NCBI RefSeq assembly: GCF_024692365.1
Contig: NZ_JAILMR010000130.1
Location: 1 to 64,000, forward strand
Reading direction: 5' to 3'
Source: Ruminococcus sp.
GTDB taxonomy: Bacteria; Bacillota; Clostridia; Oscillospirales; Ruminococcaceae
DNA: 64,000 nucleotides
Below, piece after piece: positions 26,282 to 34,649 of the stretch. The position numbers and the translations under genes were made by a program. The number at the start of each line of letters is the position of its first letter. The first letter of the stretch is position 1. Under the pieces are notes generated by a model that was given only the letters and a program-made list of their open reading frames with translations, did not search any database and was not told the origin of the DNA.

Positions 26282-27499
26282 ATGTCCAATCTACTTGAGA
26301 TACTTTCGCCAGTAGGCGATATGGAAAGACTGCACGCTGCGCTGGATTACGGCGCAGACGCTGTCTACCTTGGCGGTACAGCTTTCGGCATGAGAGCTGC
26401 TTCCGCAAAATTTACATCCGAGCTTCTTTCAGAGGCTTGTGAACTTGCTCATTCCCGCGGCAAAAGAGTCTTTCTGACCTGCAATACTCTGCCGCACAAT
26501 AATGAGATACCTCATTTTGAGGGCTTTGTAAAAAATGCAGTTGATGCGGGCGTTGATGCTTTGATAGTCACCGATATCGGTTTGCTGTCACTGGCAAAGA
26601 AATTCGCCCCCGATACCGAGATTCATATCTCGACACAGGCAGGCATAGTCAACTATGTTACAGCTAATGAGTTCTATAATATGGGCGCCAAAAGGGTAGT
26701 CCTCGCAAGGGAACTTACCCTTGAAGAGATTGCCGAGATACGTGATAAGACTCCCGATAATCTTGATATCGAATGTTTTGTGCACGGTGCGATGTGCGTA
26801 AGCTTCTCGGGCAGATGTCTGCTTTCGCAGTATCTCACAGCCCGCGATGCCAACCGGGGCGAATGTGCCCAGCCTTGCCGCTGGGGTTATCACCTCATGG
26901 AAGAAAAGCGCACCGACGAGTTCTATCCGATATTCGAGGACGAACGCGGTACCTTTATCCTGAATGCCAAGGATATGTGCCTTATCGAACATATCGATAA
27001 GCTTGCTAAGGCGGGCGTTAACAGCTTCAAGATAGAGGGTCGTGCAAAGTCTTCGTACTATGTTTCTGTTATAACTAATGCTTACCGCAAGGCTATGGAT
27101 ATTTACAAGGCAGACCCCGACAACTACCAGTTGCCCCAGTGGCTGAAAGAAGAAGTCTACAAGGTAAGCCACCGCGCGTACTGTCCCGGATTCCTTTTTG
27201 GCAATCCAAGGGAGAGCCAGTACTACGAAAACAGCGGATATGTCCGTGAGTATGATGTGGTAGCAGTTATCGAGGAATGCAAGGACGGCAGGATTTATGC
27301 CGAGCAGCGCAACAAGTTCAATAAAGGAGATGAAGTTGAAGTTCTTTCGCCCGAGGGCGAACCTGTGATACTTACAGCAAGCGAGCTATTCGATGAAAAA
27401 GGGGAGCCCATTGAGACTGCCAATCACGCAGCTATGAAATTCTCGATGACTTGTGAACGCGTCTTCCCGAGGAACTCTATCATACGAATCAAAAAGTAA
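26282..27499 (+). CDS. Peptidase U32 family protein (YrrO/TrhP-like)
   Basis: A 405-aa U32-family protein. Recognisable parts are LLEILSPVGDMERLHAALDYGADAVYLGG at the start, the HGAMCVSFSGRCLLSQYL and RGECAQPCRW cysteine motifs and FKIEGRAKSSYYV. Several U32 members are tRNA hydroxylation factors (TrhP, for 5-hydroxyuridine) rather than proteases. Bacillus yrrN-yrrO follow mltG in the same way, so a tRNA role is the better guess. Starts 9 nt after mltG. Confidence 0.88.
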   Translation: MSNLLEILSPVGDMERLHAALDYGADAVYLGGTAFGMRAASAKFTSELLSEACELAHSRGKRVFLTCNTLPHNNEIPHFEGFVKNAVDAGVDALIVTDIGLLSLAKKFAPDTEIHISTQAGIVNYVTANEFYNMGAKRVVLARELTLEEIAEIRDKTPDNLDIECFVHGAMCVSFSGRCLLSQYLTARDANRGECAQPCRWGYHLMEEKRTDEFYPIFEDERGTFILNAKDMCLIEHIDKLAKAGVNSFKIEGRAKSSYYVSVITNAYRKAMDIYKADPDNYQLPQWLKEEVYKVSHRAYCPGFLFGNPRESQYYENSGYVREYDVVAVIEECKDGRIYAEQRNKFNKGDEVEVLSPEGEPVILTASELFDEKGEPIETANHAAMKFSMTCERVFPRNSIIRIKK

Positions 27500-27504
27500 C
27501 ATAA

Positions 27505-27532
27505 AAAAGCCGCAGCTTCAACTGCGGCTTTT
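27505..27532. terminator. Bidirectional terminator between U32 gene and argF
   Basis: AAAAGCCGCAG, 6-nt loop, CTGCGGCTTTT; A and T tracts on both sides serve the two convergent transcription units. Confidence 0.93.
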
Positions 27533-27545
27533 CTTTATGCGGTTA

Positions 27546-28460
27546 TTACTTTTTGTCGCCCATTACCTTGACCATTACAGCCTTCTGAGCGTGGAGTCTG
27601 TTCTCAGCTTCCTCGAAGATCTCGTTTGCGTGAGCCTCGAATACCTTCTCAGTGATCTCTTCCTCGCGGTGCGCAGGCAGGCAGTGCTGTACCATAGCAT
27701 CGGACTTTGCAACAGCCATTATATCGTCATTTATCTGATATCCTGCAAAAGCTACCTTACGCTTCTCGGTCTCTGCTTCTTCACCCATGGAAGTCCATAC
27801 GTCTGTGAACAGAACATCAGCGTCCTTAGCAGCTTCGATGGGCTTATCGGTCATGAAGAACTTGTCGCCGTACTGCTTGGTGAATTCCAGAACCTCGGGA
27901 TCGGGACGATAGCCCTCTGGGCAAGCGATCGAAACGCTCATGCCGACTTTAAGTCCGCCAACGATCAGAGAGTTAGCCATGTTGTTGCCGTCGCCGATGT
28001 AGCACATCTTCAGACCTTCAAACTGACCCTTGAACTCACGGATAGTCATGAGATCAGCCAGTACCTGGCAAGGGTGGCAGAAATCGGTCAGACCGTTGAT
28101 TATCGGTATAGAGCCGTACTGAGCCAGATCCTCAACTTCTTTCTGCTCAAAGGTACGGATCATGATGCCGTCCAGATAGCGGGAGAGAACTCTTGCAGTA
28201 TCCTGTACAGGCTCGCCTCTGCCGATCTGGAGATCGCGGTTTGATAGGAACAGAGCCTGTCCGCCAAGCTGATACATACCTGTCTCAAAAGATACACGTG
28301 TACGTGTGGAAGACTTCTGGAATATCATACCCAAGGTCTTGCCCTTAAGCACCTTGTGTTCGATACCGTTTTTGTTTTCGTATTTCAGCTGATCAGCCAG
28401 ATTGAGTATGTCGATTATCTCCTCTTTTGAAAGATCAAGCATTTTGAGTAAGTGGTTCAT
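27546..28460 (-). CDS. argF: Ornithine carbamoyltransferase
   Basis: ArgF makes citrulline from ornithine and carbamoyl phosphate. The 304-aa protein shows the carbamoyl-phosphate loop SSTRTRVSFETGM, the FCHPCQVLADLMT region and the HCLPAHR motif with catalytic Cys. GGAGG precedes the ATG. Last gene of the arginine block; a bidirectional terminator lies 13 nt downstream. Confidence 0.97.
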   Translation of the reverse strand: MNHLLKMLDLSKEEIIDILNLADQLKYENKNGIEHKVLKGKTLGMIFQKSSTRTRVSFETGMYQLGGQALFLSNRDLQIGRGEPVQDTARVLSRYLDGIMIRTFEQKEVEDLAQYGSIPIINGLTDFCHPCQVLADLMTIREFKGQFEGLKMCYIGDGNNMANSLIVGGLKVGMSVSIACPEGYRPDPEVLEFTKQYGDKFFMTDKPIEAAKDADVLFTDVWTSMGEEAETEKRKVAFAGYQINDDIMAVAKSDAMVQHCLPAHREEEITEKVFEAHANEIFEEAENRLHAQKAVMVKVMGDKK

Positions 28461-28493
28461 ATTGTAATACCTCCATTATTTGAGAATATTGAT

Positions 28494-28934
28494 TTACGTA
28501 TCTATCCTTTTCATATCAGCCAGCGCCTTGTTTCTGTAAGAGAGATCAGTCCTTTTGGTGAATCCTATATTCTGCCAGAAAGCGTTGCCCTCCTCGTTTT
28601 TTGAGAAACACACCAGCGCTGTTTTGTTTATGCCCTGTTCCTTTAGGGCATTCATCGCAGAATCTACAAGCTGTCTGCCGATGCCTTGCTTTCTGCGATC
28701 GGGAGAAACAGCAGTATGGTAGATATATCCGCGTCTGCCGTCATGACCTGCGATTATCACACCGATGATTTTCTCGCCATCTTCGGCAACAAAGCACGTT
28801 TCGGGATTTCTGTCCAGATATCTGCTAATGCCCTCACGGGAATCGTCAAGGTCATTCAGCCCCATGCCCTTGCATGAAAGCCAAAGGCGGTAAACTTTAT
28901 CGTAGTCCGAGATAACCATTTTCCTGATAGTCAT
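28494..28934 (-). CDS. GNAT family N-acetyltransferase
   Basis: A 146-aa GNAT protein with the acetyl-CoA pyrophosphate loop RRKQGIGRQLVDSAM and the C-terminal NEEGNAFWQNIGFTKR. It sits between argD and argF, 17 nt after argD. It may act on an amino-acid or ribosomal-protein substrate; it is not a classic ArgA because argJ already covers that step. Confidence 0.88.
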   Translation of the reverse strand: MTIRKMVISDYDKVYRLWLSCKGMGLNDLDDSREGISRYLDRNPETCFVAEDGEKIIGVIIAGHDGRRGYIYHTAVSPDRRKQGIGRQLVDSAMNALKEQGINKTALVCFSKNEEGNAFWQNIGFTKRTDLSYRNKALADMKRIDT

Positions 28935-28951
28935 GGCATACCTCCGATCGG

Positions 28952-30133
28952 TTATTTTTCAAGGATATCCTTGAGTATAGCCAGACCCTTGTCTATCTCC
29001 TCGTAGCTGATGTTCAGCGGGGGCAGGAAACGCAGCTTATCTTTAGCGGTCAGTATAAGCAGACCGTTGTCAAGACAAGCCTTGCAAACATCGCCTGCGG
29101 TCTTGGTCTTCAGGCTTACGCCCAGCATAAGTCCCATACCGCTGATGCCTGTTACTTCGTCAACATCTTTCAGCTTTTCACGGATATAGTCGCCCTTCTT
29201 GATAACTTCATCAAGGAAGCCGTCCTTTGTGACATTGTTCAGCACAGCCATACCGCCAGCACAAACAACAGGGTTTCCACCGAAAGTTGAACCGTGTGTG
29301 CCCTTTGTGAGAACGTCACAGCACTTTTCATCAGCCAGACAAACACCGATAGGCAGTCCGCCAGCCAGACCTTTTGCCATTGTGACGATATTGGGCTTTA
29401 CACCGTAATTCATGCAAGCCAGGAATTTACCCGACCTGCCGACACCTGTCTGAACCTCGTCGCATATGGTCAGGATATCATTTTTCTCGGCAACGTCGAA
29501 TATCGCCTTTACAAAAGCTTCGTCAAGACCTACAACGCCGCCCTCGCCCTGGATACATTCAAACATGATAGCGCAGACCTTGCCATCGTTTTCTTTAAGC
29601 ACCCTGTTGAGGTCGTCAATGTCGTTAGCCTTTACATTTACGAATCCAGGCAGGAAAGGAAAGAAGTAGTTGTGGAATACATCCTGACCTGTAGCGGAAA
29701 GTGTACCCATTGTTCTTCCGTGGAAGCTGTTTACCAGTGTGATGATGACATTGCGCTCTGCTTCCTTTCCGTACTTGTCAAAGCTGTACTTCCTTGCTAC
29801 CTTGATAGCGCATTCATTAGCTTCGGCACCTGAGTTTCCGAAGAACATCTTGCTATAACCTGTGATGCTGCAGAGCTTCTGCGCAAAATCAGCCTGCACC
29901 TTTGTGTAGTAGTAGTTTGAAGTGTGCTGTATCTTCTTTACCTGTTCGCATACCGCATTTACCCAATCCTCGTTGCAGTAACCAAGGCTGTTGGTGCCTA
30001 TGCCCGAACCGAAATCTATGTACTGCTTGCCGTCTTCGCTGACAGCTGTCTGTTCAGCACCCTTGTCTAAAACCAGGTCATACCGTCCGTAGGTCGGCAT
30101 AACGTGTTCGTTGAACTGTTCTATAGTGTTCAT
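28952..30133 (-). CDS. argD: Acetylornithine aminotransferase
   Basis: A PLP-dependent class-III aminotransferase making N-acetylornithine from the semialdehyde. Motifs: YIDFGSGIGTNSLGYC, FFGNSGAEANECAIK, NSFHGRTMGTLSATG, ICDEVQTGVGRSGK and the PLP lysine in TMAKGLAGGLPIG. The ORF track's TTG at 30151 lies inside the ribosome site; AAAGGA favours the ATG at 30133, giving 393 aa. Confidence 0.96.
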   Translation of the reverse strand: MNTIEQFNEHVMPTYGRYDLVLDKGAEQTAVSEDGKQYIDFGSGIGTNSLGYCNEDWVNAVCEQVKKIQHTSNYYYTKVQADFAQKLCSITGYSKMFFGNSGAEANECAIKVARKYSFDKYGKEAERNVIITLVNSFHGRTMGTLSATGQDVFHNYFFPFLPGFVNVKANDIDDLNRVLKENDGKVCAIMFECIQGEGGVVGLDEAFVKAIFDVAEKNDILTICDEVQTGVGRSGKFLACMNYGVKPNIVTMAKGLAGGLPIGVCLADEKCCDVLTKGTHGSTFGGNPVVCAGGMAVLNNVTKDGFLDEVIKKGDYIREKLKDVDEVTGISGMGLMLGVSLKTKTAGDVCKACLDNGLLILTAKDKLRFLPPLNISYEEIDKGLAILKDILEK

Positions 30134-30168
30134 TTTACATTTTCCTTTCAAAGAATCATTTATGTAGT

Positions 30169-30335
30169 TTAGCTTAATTCTATTTTGATCTCTTTGCCCA
30201 TGTCGTACATCAGCTTTTCAAATTCTGTTGCAGGGCAGGTGAAACCTTGTTTATCTATCGTGTACTTGTTACCCATAAAATAAAGGTTGAAGTAGTAGGG
30301 ATTCTTATTACCATTTCGATATCGTTCAGAACGGT
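30169..30335 (-). pseudogene. Truncated duplicate of the tail of the downstream two-TM protein
   Basis: Immediately after the stop of the 216-aa gene, a different minus-strand frame reads without a start codon as ...NKNPYYFNLYFMGNKYTI, then GFTCPATEFEKLMYDMGKE to a stop at 30169-30171. This aligns with the end of the 216-aa protein (KNYRMDINGFECEPEQFLKF), sharing the D-x-x-GF-x-C pattern and the following helix. I read it as the remnant of a tandem paralog that lost its 5' part. It is too short and lacks a start for the ORF track. Confidence 0.6.
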
Positions 30336-30985
30336 TATTTATCGGTAATAACTCTTACCCCTTTGCTCTCCATAAATTTAAGAAATTGCTCAGGCTCGCA
30401 TTCAAAACCATTTATGTCCATTCGATAATTTTTATTATCTTGTATTATATTTTCATAGTCTTGCATTATATATCCATTATCTTGTATTATATAATAATAG
30501 TCATCGGTCACAAATATCTCAATATCTTTGTAAAACAAACGCCCGAATATATATCTTCCATCGAAGAAAACACTTGTTTCCGTAAATCTGAAAGTATTTT
30601 TATACCTCAGATATTCATCGGGCTTGCGGATATTATATTGTTTGTACGGAGAGTGTTGTGATTTTAGTGCACCATCGTAACATAATAACCCTACCCACAA
30701 AGATATGATCGTAGTTACGATGATCGGTAAGCCAACAAAGGGGAGCACTTCTTTCAGATTTGCATGAGGAGGTTCATTCATGAGTATCTTTTTGAAGTCA
30801 ATTATCAGCGAAGATCCATAAGGGAGGAGCCAGAATAGATTTACTGATACAAAAATTGATATTGTCCAACTCAGGAACGTCCTCTTCCTGTAAGCTTCTA
30901 TCTCGTCTCTCATTTTGTAAGCTTCCGCGGAATCATCGTACTCTTCGGTGATGTTCTTGATGTAAGGTTTGTAATTTTTGTCCAT
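30335..30985 (-). CDS. Two-TM hypothetical protein (YcxB-like) with heptapeptide repeat
   Basis: A 216-aa protein with membrane segments near residues 37-60 (WTISIFVSVNLFWLLPYGSSL) and 82-105, followed by a soluble domain reminiscent of YcxB-like proteins (FRFTETSVFFDG). Residues ~158-185 hold three to four imperfect 7-residue repeats with the core IIQD/IMQD, encoded by three 21-bp DNA units at 30435-30497. The ATG overlaps the argB stop (TGATG), so it is translated with argB. Function unknown; its A+T content is visibly higher than that of its neighbours. Confidence 0.7.
   Translation of the reverse strand: MDKNYKPYIKNITEEYDDSAEAYKMRDEIEAYRKRTFLSWTISIFVSVNLFWLLPYGSSLIIDFKKILMNEPPHANLKEVLPFVGLPIIVTTIISLWVGLLCYDGALKSQHSPYKQYNIRKPDEYLRYKNTFRFTETSVFFDGRYIFGRLFYKDIEIFVTDDYYYIIQDNGYIMQDYENIIQDNKNYRMDINGFECEPEQFLKFMESKGVRVITDK
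30435..30497. repeat. Three 21-bp in-frame tandem repeats
   Basis: Units 30435-30455, 30456-30476 and 30477-30497 share the pattern T-A/T-rich TCTTGYATTATAT. The period of 21 bp keeps frame and encodes the heptapeptide repeats of the two-TM protein. Copy number could vary between strains. Confidence 0.75.
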
Positions 30986-31848
30986 CAGTTGAACTGTGTA
31001 CCGATACCCTCATTGGTAAGCAGCTCGATAAGTATGGAGTGGGGAACTCTTCCGTCAATTATGGAGGTTCTCTTAACGCCGCGTCTGACTGCCTCCACGC
31101 AGCAGTCTATCTTGGGTATCATACCGCCGCTTATAATGCCCGATTTTTTCAGGAAAGGAACTTCGCTGACGTTGACCTGAGGAATCAGTGTGCTGTCGTC
31201 GTCCTTGTCTTTCAGCAGACCGACGATATCTGTCATGAGTATTAGCTTTTCAGCTCTCAGACAAGATGCGATTCTTGATGCAGCGGTATCAGCGTTGATA
31301 TTGTAGCTCTGACCGTCCTCTCCTATACCTACAGTGGAGATTATCGGAACATAGCCGCCGTTCAATGCATCGAGTATCGGCTTCGTGGTGACTTTCTTGA
31401 TCTCTCCGACATAGCCGTAATCCTCGCCGTCATCACGGTCAAGCTTGTCTGCGATGATCATTCTGCCGTCGCAGCCGCATAGACCAAGTGCATTTCCGCC
31501 GTGAAGCTGTAAAGCTGATACTAGCTCTTTGTTCAACTTGCCGCAGAGAACCATCTTGACTATATCCATAGTATCCTTGTCGGTGTATCTGAGACCGTTT
31601 ATGAACTTGCTCTCAATGCCGACTTTTTTGAGCATAGCATTGATCTCGGGACCGCCGCCGTGTACCAGCACGACTTTTATGCCGACTTCGCTCAGCAGAA
31701 CGATATCGCTCATGACAGCCTCTTTGAGAGCTTCATTTGTCATGGCGTTTCCGCCGTATTTTACAACAACGACCTTGTCGTGATACTTCTGAATGTAGGG
31801 CAAAGCGTCGCTGAGTATCTGACTTCTTATGCTGTTTGAAATATCCAT
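30985..31848 (-). CDS. argB: Acetylglutamate kinase
   Basis: ArgB phosphorylates N-acetylglutamate. The 287-aa amino-acid kinase shows VVVKYGGNAM, LVHGGGPEINAML, NGLRYTD, and NINADTAASRIA; these are the ATP and substrate sites. AAGGAAG precedes the ATG. In many bacteria this enzyme is inhibited by arginine; the sequence does not settle this. Confidence 0.97.
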   Translation of the reverse strand: MDISNSIRSQILSDALPYIQKYHDKVVVVKYGGNAMTNEALKEAVMSDIVLLSEVGIKVVLVHGGGPEINAMLKKVGIESKFINGLRYTDKDTMDIVKMVLCGKLNKELVSALQLHGGNALGLCGCDGRMIIADKLDRDDGEDYGYVGEIKKVTTKPILDALNGGYVPIISTVGIGEDGQSYNINADTAASRIASCLRAEKLILMTDIVGLLKDKDDDSTLIPQVNVSEVPFLKKSGIISGGMIPKIDCCVEAVRRGVKRTSIIDGRVPHSILIELLTNEGIGTQFN

Positions 31849-31885
31849 TTTACATCTTCCTTTATATTATCCCATTGGGAAATTA

Positions 31886-32518
31886 TTAGCTTTTTCTTAT
31901 AGGGTGCCTGATAACTGTTTTCAGCTTCTCGGGCGATGTCTTTCGGGGGTCTGAAAGATATATCTCGTGATGTTGTCTTTCGTCGCTTATATCATTGACA
32001 TATCCTTGTTCCTCGATGAATCTGTCCATCATTTCAACAGAAGCAGGTTCATTATCGTAAGAACCGATATGCATCATCTGCACACAAAGACCTTCTTCTA
32101 TCGTGAGATATTCTGCCTTTGAACAGTCAAGCTTTTTCTTCTTTGCGGCAGTTTCCACCGCCCATTCAAAGTCAGCCTTTGTTATAAAGTCGGGCAGACG
32201 TATCATCGCCACCCATTCAAAGCCGTCCTTGCGGGAGTAATCTATGCTGTCCGAACCGTCCTGTTTCCACAGACCTTCCAGCGGCGGTACAACGTATTCG
32301 TAAAAGCCTTCTATCCTGTGTTCGGTCTTGTAGCTCATTTTCAAGGTGTACGCCACAGCATACAGCACCCCGACAGCCTGCTTGTATTCGCCGTCTTCTT
32401 CATTGGGGTCGCCCTTGCCGCGCACCGCAACGTATACCATCTTAGGTATTTCAGCGATTACAGGCTTTTTTGGCGGCATATAGAATTCTTTGTACTCTTT
32501 CTTGAAATCGAAAGCCAT
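31886..32518 (-). CDS. GyrI-like small-molecule-binding domain protein
   Basis: A 210-aa stand-alone GyrI-like (SRPBCC-unrelated, BmrR effector-type) protein: the N-terminal MAFDFKKEYKEFYMPPKKP, VYVAVRGKGDPN and C-terminal HHEIYLSDPRKTSPEKLKTVIRHP match this family. The ORF track extends to 32602, but AAAGGAG precedes the ATG at 32518. It sits between the TraX-like gene and argB. Possible ligand sensor or hydrolase; substrate unknown. Confidence 0.85.
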   Translation of the reverse strand: MAFDFKKEYKEFYMPPKKPVIAEIPKMVYVAVRGKGDPNEEDGEYKQAVGVLYAVAYTLKMSYKTEHRIEGFYEYVVPPLEGLWKQDGSDSIDYSRKDGFEWVAMIRLPDFITKADFEWAVETAAKKKKLDCSKAEYLTIEEGLCVQMMHIGSYDNEPASVEMMDRFIEEQGYVNDISDERQHHEIYLSDPRKTSPEKLKTVIRHPIRKS

Positions 32519-32529
32519 AATTACTCCTT

Positions 32530-33282
32530 TTACTTCAGGACGATCCATCTGATAACGAAGAGTATCACAAGATGAGCAGGATAGAATATGTAGAAGAACC
32601 ATTTGTTGAAAGCGTTCTTCTTTCCACCTTTGCCGTTGTAGAACAGCATTATTATCAGTGGTACCATAAGTACGCCTATCTGATGCCAGCCGTCCATTAT
32701 GAGTACCATCAGCATCATGGGCAGATAAGCAAGAGTAACCGCGATATATCGTTTCTTCTTGTCATCTTTGTAAAGATACATGAACAGCGGTGCAAGAACG
32801 TCCATAATCGGCCAGTCACCGATTAACGATATCAGACATAACCCGATCGTTAATACGATCTTCGAGCTTTTGTCATACTTAGTGCTGTCCCATACTCTTA
32901 TCGCGGTTATACCAAGAAACAGCGTGTATATAACGCTTTGCATTAAAAGGTTTCCGGGATTATTTAACACTCCTTCGATACCGCGGGAAAATAATACAAA
33001 TGGAAGCCATGATATCGCAGCGAATATCGCAAGCCTTTTCTGATACTTGGCTATATCCCTTGTATACTTGGCACCTTCCGCCAGAAAGAATGCCATCGTT
33101 GGACCTGTCAGTCTGCCTATGAACCTCATTATGTGGTATATCGTGGGGTCAATTGAACCTTCAAGCATTTCACCAACGTGGTCAATCAGCATAGCCACGA
33201 TAACTATGTATTTCAGAGCATTCCTGCTAAGACATTTTCTGTCATTAGCAGGGAGCGTATTCATCTGCATAGTGCTTTCCAT
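32530..33282 (-). CDS. TraX-like membrane protein
   Basis: A 250-aa polytopic protein of the TraX family (named after the F-pilin acetylase). The opening LKYIVIVAMLIDHVGEM, FIGRLTGPTMAFFLAEG and several helices up to residue 245 fit. Chromosomal TraX proteins in Firmicutes are not conjugation genes and their acceptor is unknown. It lies within the arginine block, 11 nt upstream of the GyrI-like start. Confidence 0.88.
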   Translation of the reverse strand: MESTMQMNTLPANDRKCLSRNALKYIVIVAMLIDHVGEMLEGSIDPTIYHIMRFIGRLTGPTMAFFLAEGAKYTRDIAKYQKRLAIFAAISWLPFVLFSRGIEGVLNNPGNLLMQSVIYTLFLGITAIRVWDSTKYDKSSKIVLTIGLCLISLIGDWPIMDVLAPLFMYLYKDDKKKRYIAVTLAYLPMMLMVLIMDGWHQIGVLMVPLIIMLFYNGKGGKKNAFNKWFFYIFYPAHLVILFVIRWIVLK

Positions 33283-33331
33283 ATCCTGCTGTCCTTTCTT
33301 TATTATGTTGTTACAGAAATATCTTTATCTT

Positions 33332-34630
33332 TTAGCTTCTGTAATCGCCGTTTATCTTTACGTAATCGTATGTAAGGTCACAACCCCATGCGGTGGCTTT
33401 GCCGTCGCCGTCACCTACGCATACATTTATGAATATCTCATCTTCAAGCAGAATCTTCTTTGCTTCTTCCTCTGAGAAAGGTACACCCGCACCGTTCGCG
33501 CATACGTGTATCTCGCCCTGCTTTGAGGCGATCTTAACATCAACCTTGTTTATATCGAATTCTGCATCAGCATAACCTACCGCGCACAGTATGCGTCCCC
33601 AGTTAGCATCCGCACCGAACATCGCGCACTTGAAAAGGGGAGAGCAGATAACACTCTTTGCGATGATAATTGCATCGTCCTGATTTTTAGCGCCGCATAC
33701 ATTGCATTCCAGCAGTTTAGTTGCGCCCTCGCCGTCCTTCGCAAGCATCTTTGTGATGTTGCTCATTATGATGAACAGTCCCTGCTTGAACTTCTTATAA
33801 TCAGCGCCCTCAGCAGTGATCTCATCATTGCCTGCCAGACCGTTAGCCATAACAGCGCAGGTATCGTTTGTGGACTGATCGCCGTCAACGGAAAGACAGT
33901 TGTAAGTCACCTTGACTATCTCGCTCAGTGCCTTTTTCAGCATCTCGGAGCTTACTGCGCAGTCTGTTGTTATAACGTTCAGTGTGGTAGCCATATTGGG
34001 GTGTATCATGCCACTGCCCTTGCCCATGCCGCCGATGTGGCAGATTTTTCCGCCTATCTCGAACTCAACAGCTACCTCTTTCTTTACAGTGTCGGTAGTC
34101 ATTATTGCGATAGCAGCCTTTTCGTTGCCGTCGTAAGCAAGACCATTGTAAAGGTCGTCCATAGCCTTTTCAACAGGCTCGATGGGCATTATCTGACCGA
34201 TAACACCTGTCTGTGCGATAAGCATTTCCTCGGTTTTGATACCAAGCTTGTTTGCAGCCAGTTCGCACATTTTCAGAGCCTTAGCTTCGCCGTCAGCGTT
34301 GCAGGTGTTTGCATTTTTGGAATTCAGTATAAATCCCTGAGCTTTGCCGCCTGTCTTTTCCAGATGCTTCTGTGAAACGGTTACTGGCGCACCCTTGACC
34401 TTGTTTTGTGTGAATACTGCCGCAGCACTGCACATAACATCAGATGCCACCAGACAAAGGTCGGGTTTTGTATTTGAAACAGGGCTCTCATTTCCGTCTG
34501 GAGTTTCAGCTGCGTCCATAGCTTTCTTGATTCCGCAGTACAGACCGTTTGCCTTGAATCCCTTAGCAGCACAAACGCCGCCATCTATATATTTGTAGCC
34601 GTCATATACGACTTTATTTATCTCTTTCAT
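33332..34630 (-). CDS. argJ: Bifunctional glutamate N-acetyltransferase / ornithine acetyltransferase
   Basis: ArgJ recycles the acetyl group from acetylornithine to glutamate and, when bifunctional, makes acetylglutamate from acetyl-CoA. The 432-aa precursor has the self-cleavage site region GKGSGMIHPNMATTLNV, where cleavage before the first Thr yields alpha and beta chains, plus VDGDQSTNDTC and GADANWGRILCA. No argA is seen in the window, so bifunctionality is likely. Confidence 0.96.
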   Translation of the reverse strand: MKEINKVVYDGYKYIDGGVCAAKGFKANGLYCGIKKAMDAAETPDGNESPVSNTKPDLCLVASDVMCSAAAVFTQNKVKGAPVTVSQKHLEKTGGKAQGFILNSKNANTCNADGEAKALKMCELAANKLGIKTEEMLIAQTGVIGQIMPIEPVEKAMDDLYNGLAYDGNEKAAIAIMTTDTVKKEVAVEFEIGGKICHIGGMGKGSGMIHPNMATTLNVITTDCAVSSEMLKKALSEIVKVTYNCLSVDGDQSTNDTCAVMANGLAGNDEITAEGADYKKFKQGLFIIMSNITKMLAKDGEGATKLLECNVCGAKNQDDAIIIAKSVICSPLFKCAMFGADANWGRILCAVGYADAEFDINKVDVKIASKQGEIHVCANGAGVPFSEEEAKKILLEDEIFINVCVGDGDGKATAWGCDLTYDYVKINGDYRS

Positions 34631-34649
34631 ATCAGTTTACTCCTTATTT

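Noticed and set aside
30435-30497. Short direct repeats considered as a CRISPR array
   Set aside because: Contiguous 21-bp units with no spacers, in frame within a gene; no cas genes in the window.
32530-33282. TraX-like gene considered as evidence of a conjugative element
   Set aside because: No relaxase, coupling protein or other transfer genes nearby; chromosomal TraX-family proteins are common in Firmicutes.
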